Assembly (NCBI GenBank): GCA_964559535.1
Contig: CAZLIC010000106.1
Location: forward strand, 1 to 11,247
Direction: 5' to 3'
DNA from: CAZLIC01 sp964559535
GTDB taxonomy: Bacteria > Pseudomonadota > Alphaproteobacteria > Rhodobacterales > Rhodobacteraceae
DNA: 11,247 nucleotides
In this document: in pieces, positions 5,931-11,247 of the stretch
How positions within the stretch are numbered: the stretch's first letter is position 1
Layout: every line of letters starts with the position of its first letter
Notes under the pieces: model-generated
What the model was told of the DNA's origin: nothing
Database searches by the model: none
The model's input: the letters and a program-made list of their open reading frames with translations, nothing else
Translations under genes and position numbers: made by a program

Positions 5931-5961
5931 TGTGATCACGCGCTGGAAATGCGTGATCACA
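5931..5961. promoter_or_regulatory. strong inverted repeat made of two GTGATCAC palindromes
   Basis: TGTGATCACGC (5931-5941) and GCGTGATCACA (5951-5961) are perfect 11-bp inverted arms with a 9-nt spacer. Each arm contains the self-complementary octamer GTGATCAC (5932-5939, 5953-5960), with centres exactly 21 bp apart, two helical turns. This is the geometry of a tandem operator for a dimeric regulator upstream of sdhC. As RNA it could also end the mch transcript, but the T5 run (5969-5973) lies seven nt beyond the stem. Confidence 0.6.
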
Positions 5962-6014
5962 AGTTGCATTTTTCTGCACCTGCGAAGGGCATGATGCCGC
6001 TAACGGGACATTCC

Positions 6015-6024
6015 GTCACGTGAC
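6015..6024. promoter_or_regulatory. GTCACGTGAC palindrome upstream of sdhC
   Basis: A perfect 10-bp palindrome abuts the candidate -35 hexamer TTGCCC (6025-6030). A second CACGTG core is at 5927-5932, touching the GTGATCAC repeat. Position next to a -35 suits an activator or repressor site. No regulator is assigned. Confidence 0.35.
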
Positions 6025-6054
6025 TTGCCCGAAAAACCCGCTATTCAGTAAGGC
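6025..6054 (+). promoter_or_regulatory. candidate sdh operon promoter
   Basis: TTGCCC (6025-6030), an 18-nt spacer and TAAGGC (6049-6054) form a weak sigma-70-like pair, giving a predicted start near 6061 and a leader of about 45 nt before sdhC. TATTCA (6042-6047) is an alternative -10 without a good partner. The assignment is tentative. Confidence 0.25.
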
Positions 6055-6105
6055 AACAATCCAGCGCCGTGCGTCTGCGCGGCGGCCAGAGAGAGGGAAC
6101 CGGTC

Positions 6106-6498
6106 ATGGCCAGCACCAAGCGGGTGGAACGCCCGCTGTCTCCTCACCTGCAGATCTACCGTCCGCAACTGACCTCGATCACCTCGATCCTGACGCGGAT
6201 CACCGGCAACGGGCTGATCGTGGGGGTGCTGCTGGCGGTGTGGTGGCTGCTGGCGGCGGCCACATCGCCCGGGTATTTTGCGCTGGCCGATGCGGTGGCG
6301 ACGTCGTGGTTCGGCGACCTGGTGTTCACGCTGTCGCTGTGGGCGGTGTGGTACCACTATCTGGCGGGGCTGCGGCACCTGTATTTCGACGCGGGGCGCG
6401 GGCTGGACATTCCCACGGCGGAAAAGCTGGGCTGGGCCTGCATCGGCGGGTCGGTGGTGCTGACGGTGCTGACCATCCTGATCGTGCGGGGGGCCTGA
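6106..6498 (+). CDS. sdhC: succinate dehydrogenase cytochrome b556 subunit
   Basis: A 130-residue membrane-anchor subunit of succinate dehydrogenase (complex II), with three hydrophobic segments. It begins with the family motif RPLSPHLQIYRPQLTSITSILTRITG, in which Ser27 and Arg31 match the ubiquinone-site residues of E. coli SdhC. His84 in YHYLAGLRHLYFD matches the axial haem b ligand, with His91 and Asp95 also kept. With SdhD it binds haem b and passes electrons from the SdhB iron-sulfur clusters to ubiquinone. GAGAGAGGGA upstream is a good ribosome binding site. First gene of the operon, preceded by a 196-bp palindrome-rich region; sdhD starts one nt after its stop. Confidence 0.95.
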   Translation: MASTKRVERPLSPHLQIYRPQLTSITSILTRITGNGLIVGVLLAVWWLLAAATSPGYFALADAVATSWFGDLVFTLSLWAVWYHYLAGLRHLYFDAGRGLDIPTAEKLGWACIGGSVVLTVLTILIVRGA

Positions 6499-6499
6499 G

Positions 6500-6871
6500 A
6501 TGCGCTATCTGACCGACCGCAAGCGGGCCGAGGGGCGGGGTGCCGCGGGTTCCGGCACGGAACACCACTGGGCGATGACGGTGTCGTCCGTGGGGCTGGC
6601 GCTCTTGGTGCCGGTGTGGCTGTACATCTTCGGCAGCGCGCTGGGCGGCACGCATGACGCGGTGCTGGCCACCTTCGCGCGGCCCTTCCCGGCCATCCTG
6701 ACGGCGCTGGTTCTGGTGGTGGGCATGCGCCACTTTGCCATGGGCGCCACGATGATGATCGAGGATTACGCCCGCGGCACCATACGCAAGGCCCTGATCA
6801 TCGGGGTGATTTCACTGTCCTGGGCGGTTGCGGCCACGGGCCTGTTCGCGCTGGCGCGCATCGCGCTGTGA
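6500..6871 (+). CDS. sdhD: succinate dehydrogenase hydrophobic membrane anchor subunit
   Basis: A 123-residue second anchor subunit of complex II. The N-terminal 20 residues are polar and basic (TDRKRAEGRGAAGSGTEHHW), as in alphaproteobacterial SdhD, followed by three membrane segments. GMRHFAMGATMMIEDYARG carries His78, the likely second haem b ligand, and Asp89-Tyr90, equivalent to the Asp-Tyr pair near the quinone site in E. coli SdhD. It starts one nt after the sdhC stop and ends seven nt before the preferred sdhA start, so translation is probably coupled. The family is poorly conserved, but context and motifs make the call firm. Confidence 0.93.
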   Translation: MRYLTDRKRAEGRGAAGSGTEHHWAMTVSSVGLALLVPVWLYIFGSALGGTHDAVLATFARPFPAILTALVLVVGMRHFAMGATMMIEDYARGTIRKALIIGVISLSWAVAATGLFALARIAL

Positions 6872-6878
6872 GGGAATG

Positions 6879-8681
6879 ATGACGGCATATCCGTACGAAG
6901 TGCACGACTACGACGTGGTGGTGGTGGGCGCCGGCGGCGCGGGGCTGCGGGCGACGCTGGGCATGGCGGAACAGGGGTTGCGCACGGCCTGCATCACCAA
7001 GGTCTTCCCGACGCGCAGCCACACCGTGGCGGCGCAGGGCGGCATTGCGGCCAGCCTGGGGAACATGGGGCCGGACAGCTGGCAGTGGCACATGTACGAC
7101 ACCGTGAAGGGGTCGGACTGGCTGGGCGATACCGACGCCATGGAATACCTGGCGCGCGAGGCGCCCAAGGCGGTGTACGAGCTGGAGCACTACGGCGTGC
7201 CGTTCAGCCGCACGGAAGAGGGCAAGATCTACCAGCGCCCGTTTGGCGGCCACACCACCGAGTATGGCGAAGGCCCGCCCGTGCAGCGCACCTGCGCCGC
7301 GGCCGACCGCACGGGGCACGCGATCCTGCACACGCTGTACGGCCAAAGCCTGAAGCAGAAGGCCGAATTCTACATCGAATACTTCGCGCTTGATCTTGTG
7401 ATCACAGACGGCGCCTGCACGGGTGTTGTGGCGTGGAAACTGGATGACGGCACGATCCACGTCTTCAACGCGAAGATGACGGTGCTGGCCACCGGCGGCT
7501 ATGGCCGCGCCTATTTCAGCGCCACCTCTGCCCACACCTGCACCGGCGACGGCGGTGGCATGGTGGCCCGCGCGGGCCTGCCGCTGCAGGACATGGAGTT
7601 CGTGCAGTTCCACCCGACCGGCATTTATGGCGCGGGCTGCCTGATCACCGAAGGTGCGCGCGGCGAGGGCGGCTATCTGACCAATGCGAACGGCGAGCGG
7701 TTCATGGAGCGCTATGCCCCCACCTACAAGGACCTCGCGTCGCGCGACGTGGTCAGCCGCTGCATGACGCTGGAAATCCGCGAAGGCCGTGGCGTGGGCG
7801 CCGAGAAGGACCACATCCACCTGAACCTGTCGCACCTGCCGCCCGAGGCGCTGCACGAACGCCTGCCGGGGATTTCCGAGTCGGCGAAGATTTTTGCCGG
7901 TGTGGATGTGACGAAGCAGCCGATCCCGGTGCTGCCCACGGTGCACTACAACATGGGCGGCATCCCCACGAACTATTGGGGCGAGGCGCTGGCCCCCACC
8001 GCCGACAACCCCGACCGCATCTTCCCCGGCCTGATGGCCGTGGGCGAGGCTGGGTGCGCCTCGGTCCACGGGGCGAACCGGCTGGGGTCGAACTCGCTGA
8101 TCGATCTGGTGGTGTTCGGCCGGGCGGCGGCGATCCGCGCGGCCAAGGTCGTCAGCCCCGACACGGCGGTACCCGCCACCAACAAGGCTTCGGTGGACGC
8201 GGCATTGGCCCGGCTCGACGGGCTGCGCCATGCGAACGGCGGCACCCCCACGGCCGAACTGCGCCTGACCATGCAGAAGGCCATGCAGTCGGACGCGGCG
8301 GTGTTCCGCAGCGACAAGACGCTGGCCGAGGGCGTGGACAAGATGCTGGGCGTGGCCAAGGGGATGCACGACATCCGCGTGACCGACCGCAGCCTGGTGT
8401 GGAACAGCGACCTGATGGAGACGCTGGAACTGACCAACCTGATGCCCAACGCGCTGGCCACCATCGTGGCGGCCGAGGCGCGCAAGGAAAGCCGCGGCGC
8501 GCACGCGCACGAGGACTATCCCAACCGCGACGATGCCAACTGGCGCAAGCATTCGCTGGCCTGGGTGGACGACGGCAAGGTGACGCTGGGCTATCGCCCG
8601 GTGCATCTGGAGCCGCTGACCAAGGAAGAGGACGGCGGCATCAGCCTGAAGAAGATCGCGCCGAAGGCGCGGGTGTACTGA
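6879..8681 (+). CDS. sdhA: succinate dehydrogenase flavoprotein subunit
   Basis: A 600-residue catalytic subunit that oxidises succinate to fumarate at a covalently bound FAD. Visible: dinucleotide-binding GAGGAG (17-22), RSHTVAAQGG with His48 as the FAD attachment residue, HTTEYGEGPPVQRTCAAADRTGH (125-147), FHPTG with His245, TEGARGEGG (257-265), catalytic Arg289 in SRDVV, VHYNMGG with His356, and HGANRLGSNSL near the FAD. Length equals that of Rhodobacter and Paracoccus SdhA. Two ATGs lie in tandem at 6876 and 6879; 6879 is chosen because it sits five nt from GAGG (6870-6873) and gives the usual MTAY start. Its stop overlaps the ATG of the next small gene (TGATG type), so downstream translation is coupled. 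Confidence 0.97.
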   Translation: MTAYPYEVHDYDVVVVGAGGAGLRATLGMAEQGLRTACITKVFPTRSHTVAAQGGIAASLGNMGPDSWQWHMYDTVKGSDWLGDTDAMEYLAREAPKAVYELEHYGVPFSRTEEGKIYQRPFGGHTTEYGEGPPVQRTCAAADRTGHAILHTLYGQSLKQKAEFYIEYFALDLVITDGACTGVVAWKLDDGTIHVFNAKMTVLATGGYGRAYFSATSAHTCTGDGGGMVARAGLPLQDMEFVQFHPTGIYGAGCLITEGARGEGGYLTNANGERFMERYAPTYKDLASRDVVSRCMTLEIREGRGVGAEKDHIHLNLSHLPPEALHERLPGISESAKIFAGVDVTKQPIPVLPTVHYNMGGIPTNYWGEALAPTADNPDRIFPGLMAVGEAGCASVHGANRLGSNSLIDLVVFGRAAAIRAAKVVSPDTAVPATNKASVDAALARLDGLRHANGGTPTAELRLTMQKAMQSDAAVFRSDKTLAEGVDKMLGVAKGMHDIRVTDRSLVWNSDLMETLELTNLMPNALATIVAAEARKESRGAHAHEDYPNRDDANWRKHSLAWVDDGKVTLGYRPVHLEPLTKEEDGGISLKKIAPKARVY

Positions 8682-8917
8682 TGGCCGAGCCGGATGACGG
8701 CCTTGTCCGTCGCATCCTGTCAGGCCTGCGGGAACGGCTGGAACGGGTTCGGCAGGACCAGGATGACCTGCGTGATCTGCTGGCCCTGACGGAGCAGCAA
8801 CTTGCCATCGAACAGTCGTTCCGACGTCGGCACGAGGTGAAACTTGGCGAACTTGAGAGTATGGTACGCCGGATAATGGCACGGCTGGAGCTTTCGGATG
8901 AACCGGATCGCGACTGA
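8681..8917 (+). CDS. small coiled-coil hypothetical protein, possible insertion in the sdh operon
   Basis: A 78-residue, highly charged protein with heptad-like spacing of Leu/Val from about residue 9 to 70 (RRILSGLRERLERVRQDQDDL onward), probably one long helix or coiled coil. No signal peptide, no membrane segment, no cysteine. I do not recognise it. The ATG overlaps the sdhA stop by one base, and its end overlaps the next gene by 20 bp. Codons AGT, GTA and ATA occur close together near 8856-8875, unlike the C/G-ending codons of sdhA, and GC over 8821-9000 is about 57%. This suggests a recently acquired pair. A dimerising partner or antitoxin-like role for the next gene is speculation. Confidence 0.65.
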   Translation: MAEPDDGLVRRILSGLRERLERVRQDQDDLRDLLALTEQQLAIEQSFRRRHEVKLGELESMVRRIMARLELSDEPDRD

Positions 8918-9248
8918 CAAGTGGCTTGACCACGACATAGCTGGCGTTGTGCAAATGTTCCGGAAAGGCGAAACGCCCGAGTTCATTGCGGCCGAGTTCA
9001 TGATCTCGGGCGGGTTGCGGCAGGCCGTCAGGCCCGGTGGCGCATTCGACCGGTTCCTGCGCCGCGAAGAGCAGGCGGTGGATCGGATGGGTTTCGACGG
9101 ATGGCGCACGCATCCGGGTTTCGCCCGGATCGTGGACAGGGTCAGAGCAAGCGTTCGCGAGATGGATGACGCCGATGCCGTCGCGTTGGTGCGGCGTCTG
9201 ATGCGCGATGACGATCCCGACATGGCCAGGAACGCCGATGCGGATTGA
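8898..9248 (+). CDS. hypothetical protein, partner of the preceding coiled-coil gene
   Basis: A 116-residue soluble, charged protein of unknown function. The segment IAGVVQMFRKGETPEFIAAEF (14-34) reads like a short helical or helix-turn-helix-like unit, followed by ISGGLRQAVRPGG and an Arg/Asp-rich helical tail. There is no signal peptide, cysteine or recognisable catalytic motif. GGAG lies seven nt before the ATG. It overlaps the preceding gene by 20 bp and the following lipoprotein gene by 11 bp. Codon use in the first third (ATA at 8936-8938, plus CAA, GTT, GCT) is atypical for this DNA. A DNA-binding or toxin-like role is possible but unsupported by any match I can name. Confidence 0.65.
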   Translation: MNRIATDKWLDHDIAGVVQMFRKGETPEFIAAEFMISGGLRQAVRPGGAFDRFLRREEQAVDRMGFDGWRTHPGFARIVDRVRASVREMDDADAVALVRRLMRDDDPDMARNADAD

Positions 9249-9564
9249 CCTTCGTCTTCTTGGTGTGCTGCTGCCGCTGTCAGCCTGCGACCCCGCCGCC
9301 ATGCGCGCGGGGGTGGCGGACCGGGCGGCGCAGTCGGTGGTGGTGAATGTGCTGGTGAACCAGTACCCGCGCCCGGATGCCGAGATTGCCACCGAATGCG
9401 TGCTGGCCAATGCCGCCCCGGCCGAGACCGATCAGCTGGCGCGCGATGTGGGCACGCGGGCGGGCACCAGCACGGTGGCCACCATCCGTGCCATCGCCGA
9501 CCGGCCGGGCACGCTGCAATGCCTGGCGTCGCGTGGGCTTGCGTCCGTGGCGGTGGTGCCGTGA
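9238..9564 (+). CDS. small putative lipoprotein of the sdh operon
   Basis: A 108-residue protein with a short lipoprotein signal: hydrophobic LLGVLLPLSA then Cys17 (lipobox LSAC), so it is probably lipid-anchored and periplasmic. The mature part is Ala/Val-rich and contains Cys54 and Cys95, which may form a disulfide. ATG 9238 is chosen because AGGAA is five nt upstream and the lipobox then falls at residue 17; an in-frame ATG at 9208 would bury it. It overlaps the previous gene by 11 bp, and its TGA overlaps the next ATG by one base. I recall comparable small exported proteins between sdhA and sdhB in Rhodobacterales, with no assigned role. Base composition returns to the local norm here. 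Confidence 0.75.
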   Translation: MRIDLRLLGVLLPLSACDPAAMRAGVADRAAQSVVVNVLVNQYPRPDAEIATECVLANAAPAETDQLARDVGTRAGTSTVATIRAIADRPGTLQCLASRGLASVAVVP

Positions 9565-9848
9565 TGCGGCGTCTGGCCCTGCTGCTGCCGCTGGCGGCCT
9601 GCGGGCCGGTGCCGGTGGCGCAGGCCGAACGGTCGTGCATGGAAGACGCCCGGCTGGCGCAGGCGCCGCGCGGCGAGATTTCCATCGGCGTGGGGTCGGG
9701 GGGGCCGCATGTGGGCGGCCAGATCGACGTTTCGTCCGATTTCCTTCTGGGCCGTGACCCGTCCGAGGTGTTCAACCGCTGCGTGCTGCGGCGGTCGGGG
9801 CAGATGCCGGTCACGCCCTTTACCCAGCAACCCGGCTACAGGGGATAG
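9564..9848 (+). CDS. small putative lipoprotein preceding sdhB
   Basis: A 94-residue protein with a very short signal MRRLALLLPLAAC, lipobox LAAC with Cys13 followed by Gly. The mature part has Cys25 and Cys73, a Gly-rich strand-like segment ISIGVGSGGPHVGGQIDV (39-56) and a conserved-looking SDFLLGRDPSEVFNRCV (58-74). No enzyme motif is visible. Start ATG 9564 overlaps the previous stop (TGATG), and the gene ends two nt before sdhB, so it is firmly inside the sdh transcript. A role in assembly or stability of complex II, or simply a hitch-hiking envelope protein, cannot be decided from sequence. The 12-residue signal is short even for a lipoprotein. Confidence 0.75.
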   Translation: MRRLALLLPLAACGPVPVAQAERSCMEDARLAQAPRGEISIGVGSGGPHVGGQIDVSSDFLLGRDPSEVFNRCVLRRSGQMPVTPFTQQPGYRG

Positions 9849-9850
9849 AG

Positions 9851-10627
9851 ATGGTCCAGTTCACGCTGCCGAAAAACTCGAAGGTCCGCACCGGCAAGAC
9901 CTGGCCCAAGCCGGAAGGCCGGAACGTGCGCAAGTTCCAGATCTACCGCTGGAACCCCGATGACGGCGAGAACCCGCGGGTCGACGTGTACTTCGTGGAC
10001 ATGGACAAGTGCGGGCCGATGGTTCTGGACGCGCTGATCAAGATCAAGAACGAGATCGACCCGACGCTGACCTTCCGGCGGTCCTGCCGCGAGGGGATTT
10101 GCGGCAGCTGCGCCATGAACATCGACGGCATCAACACGCTGGCCTGCATCTATGGGCTGGATGAGGTGAAGGGCGACGTGAAGATCTACCCTCTGCCGCA
10201 CATGCCGGTGGTGAAGGACCTGATCCCCGACCTGACGCATTTCTATGCCCAGCACGCCTCGATCATGCCGTGGCTGGAGACCAAGACAAACCGCCCGGCC
10301 AAGGAGTGGCGGCAGTCGATCGAGGACCGCAAGAAGCTGGACGGTTTGTATGAATGCGTGATGTGCGCCTCGTGTTCGACGTCGTGCCCGTCGTACTGGT
10401 GGAACAGCGACCGTTACCTTGGCCCGGCGGCGCTGCTGCATGCCTACCGCTGGATCATCGACAGCCGCGACGAGGCGACGGGCGAGCGGCTGGACCAGCT
10501 GGAAGACCCGTTCAAGCTGTACCGCTGCCACACCATCATGAACTGCGCCAAGACCTGCCCGAAGGGGCTGAACCCGGCCAAGGCGATTGCGCATATCAAG
10601 AAGATGATGGTCGAGCGGGTGGTGTAG
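9851..10627 (+). CDS. sdhB: succinate dehydrogenase iron-sulfur subunit
   Basis: A 258-residue electron-transfer subunit of complex II carrying three iron-sulfur clusters. The [2Fe-2S] ligands are Cys79, Cys84, Cys87 and Cys99 (CREGICGSC...C). The [4Fe-4S] set is Cys169, Cys172, Cys175 and Cys236, and the [3Fe-4S] set is Cys179, Cys226 and Cys232. Trp183-Trp184 in SYWWNSDRYLGP lies in the quinone-site region. Length matches alphaproteobacterial SdhB. GGGGATAGAG before ATG 9851 provides the ribosome binding site, and only two nt separate it from the preceding lipoprotein gene. It is separated from sdhA by four small genes, about 1.17 kb, so its supply depends on a long polycistronic message or an internal promoter. 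Confidence 0.97.
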   Translation: MVQFTLPKNSKVRTGKTWPKPEGRNVRKFQIYRWNPDDGENPRVDVYFVDMDKCGPMVLDALIKIKNEIDPTLTFRRSCREGICGSCAMNIDGINTLACIYGLDEVKGDVKIYPLPHMPVVKDLIPDLTHFYAQHASIMPWLETKTNRPAKEWRQSIEDRKKLDGLYECVMCASCSTSCPSYWWNSDRYLGPAALLHAYRWIIDSRDEATGERLDQLEDPFKLYRCHTIMNCAKTCPKGLNPAKAIAHIKKMMVERVV

Positions 10628-10640
10628 CGGCCGCGGGCCG
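10628..10640 (+). terminator. short hairpin after sdhB
   Basis: CGGCC (10628-10632) pairs with GGCCG (10636-10640) around GCG, immediately after the sdhB stop. The stem is only five bp and is followed by GTTGTGG rather than a U-tract, so termination here would be weak or factor-dependent. Confidence 0.25.
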
Positions 10641-10758
10641 GTTGTGGTGCGTGTTCGGGCTTTCTGTGGCGTTCCGTGCCATTCTGGCCTAGGCTGACGG
10701 CAGGGTGACGCGCCGCGGAGGCCCGCTGTGGCCCCTCTCCGCGAAAGGGCCGCTGCCC

Positions 10759-11166
10759 ATGCCGTTGTTGCAACTGACCTATGCCTCGCGCCCCTTCGGC
10801 TTTGACGGGGCAACGCTGCAGGGCATCCTGATGGATGCCCGCCGCTGCAATGCGCGCGACGGGGTGACCGGGGCGCTGATCTGCCGCGACGACCTGTTCC
10901 TGCAGATGCTGGAAGGGCCAGAGGCGGCGGTCGAGGCGACCTACGGACGAATCCTGAAGGACGACCGCCATATCGAGGTCCGGCAACTGACCCGCCGCGC
11001 CATCCCCGACGACGGCCGCCTGTTTGCGGCCTGGGCAATGCGCGACGATCCGGCGCAAAGCTGGGTCTGGTCACGCGAACAGGTGCACGAGGGCGCGGCG
11101 GAACGGGCCACCGAGGCCGAGGTTCTGGCGATCTTTGCCCGCCTTGCCGCGCTGCCCGAAGGTTAG
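10759..11166 (+). CDS. stand-alone BLUF-domain blue-light sensor
   Basis: A 135-residue protein consisting of one BLUF domain (residues 1-95) and a short helical tail. BLUF proteins bind FAD non-covalently and sense blue light through a hydrogen-bond switch. The key residues are all present: Tyr8 (LTYASR), Asn31 with the NARDGVTG motif, Gln49 (LFLQMLEGP), and Trp92/Met94 (AAWAM), matching the Tyr/Asn/Gln/Trp/Met set of AppA. No output domain is attached, so it would act by protein-protein contact or through its tail. ATG 10759 is preferred to an in-frame GTG at 10705 because BLUF domains start a few residues before the first strand and AAAGGG (10744-10749) lies upstream. It follows sdhB after a 131-bp gap, probably as a separate unit. 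Confidence 0.88.
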   Translation: MPLLQLTYASRPFGFDGATLQGILMDARRCNARDGVTGALICRDDLFLQMLEGPEAAVEATYGRILKDDRHIEVRQLTRRAIPDDGRLFAAWAMRDDPAQSWVWSREQVHEGAAERATEAEVLAIFARLAALPEG

Positions 11167-11192
11167 GTTGCGCCCGGTCTTGTTCCTTTCGG

Positions 11193-11247
11193 GGCATTGT
11201 TGCGTAAATGCGATGGAGGATTCACTCAGTGAATCCAGCGTGGTAGC
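11193..11247 (+). mobile_element. possible left end of an IS5-family (IS903-group) insertion sequence
   Basis: GGCATTGTTGCGTAAAT (11193-11209) agrees at 14 of 17 positions with the IS903 terminal repeat as I recall it (GGCTTTGTTGAATAAATC). The element would extend right beyond the window, so no transposase can be seen. The following DNA is AT-richer than the genes and contains a 19-nt palindrome. The call rests on a remembered terminus only. Confidence 0.35.
11218..11236. repeat. 19-nt palindrome GGATTCACTCAGTGAATCC
   Basis: GGATTCACT-C-AGTGAATCC is perfectly symmetric around one base, with 9-bp arms. It sits 52 nt past the BLUF stop and near the window edge. It could be a subterminal site of the suspected insertion sequence, an operator for a gene further right, or a hairpin. 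No T-run follows on either side. Confidence 0.45.

Noticed and set aside
5931..5961. Reading the GTGATCAC inverted repeat as a CRP or FNR site
   Set aside because: FNR needs TTGAT-N4-ATCAA, and a CRP site needs TGTGA and TCACA spaced by six bases; the actual spacing is different.
6828..6878. Upstream alternative starts for sdhA inside sdhD
   Set aside because: The added residues do not resemble any SdhA N-terminus; ATG 6879 gives the standard 600-residue protein.
6798..9410. Very long minus-strand open frame (about 870 codons) opposite sdhA and the small genes
   Set aside because: It mirrors the codon structure of sdhA in GC-rich DNA, is His/Arg/Ala/Gly-rich without domain logic, and the plus-strand genes are certain.
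10687..10694. GCCTAGGC palindrome between sdhB and the BLUF gene
   Set aside because: Only eight bases, with no flanking symmetry or promoter context; expected by chance in GC-rich DNA.
9836..11197. Long minus-strand open frame opposite sdhB and the BLUF gene
   Set aside because: Same reason: no recognisable domain and full overlap with genes whose cofactor residues are all intact.

Overview
The window looks like chromosomal DNA of a photosynthetic-type alphaproteobacterium, family Rhodobacteraceae (Rhodobacter, Gemmobacter, Tabrizicola or similar). The grounds are the high GC content (roughly two thirds in coding DNA), the gene order mdh / CoA-lyase-type gene / nnrU / DUF1737 / mesaconyl-CoA hydratase / sdhCDAB, which I recall from Rhodobacter sphaeroides, and the sequences of the encoded proteins. 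Species cannot be read from the window. || Layout. Bases 1-87 are an AT-richer edge of uncertain origin plus a GC-rich palindrome. Malate dehydrogenase (mdh) lies on the minus strand at 88-1050. It diverges from a TauE/SafE-type membrane carrier gene (1199-1945), which converges with and overlaps a small secreted-protein gene (1934-2230, minus). From 2457 everything reads rightward. A CitE/malyl-CoA family gene (mcl2-like), an NnrU membrane protein and a DUF1737 protein form one tight cluster ending at a terminator hairpin (4086-4106). A repeat-rich leader then precedes mesaconyl-CoA hydratase (mch) and a translationally coupled, secreted DUF4344-type putative metallopeptidase. The 196-bp region 5910-6105 holds strong palindromes and opens the succinate dehydrogenase operon: sdhC, sdhD, sdhA, four small genes, sdhB. 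A stand-alone BLUF photoreceptor gene follows, and the window ends in what may be the terminus of an IS5/IS903-group insertion sequence. || How the genes work together. Mch and the Mcl family belong to the ethylmalonyl-CoA pathway, which assimilates acetate without isocitrate lyase and yields glyoxylate and propionyl-CoA. Malyl-CoA thioesterase then releases malate. Propionyl-CoA enters the TCA cycle as succinyl-CoA, so succinate dehydrogenase and malate dehydrogenase, the enzymes encoded on either side, process the products. || Most worth a second look: (i) four small genes between sdhA and sdhB, of which the first two are compositionally foreign and the last two encode tiny lipoproteins; (ii) paired GTGATCAC palindromes 21 bp apart and a GTCACGTGAC palindrome upstream of sdhC; (iii) four copies of GTGGGAC around alternative hairpins, plus a GNRA-capped hairpin next to the ribosome binding site, upstream of mch; (iv) a DUF4344-type protein whose motif order looks permuted; (v) possible insertion-sequence ends at both window edges. 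No rRNA, tRNA or CRISPR array was seen, and no gene-free stretch exceeds 300 bases.
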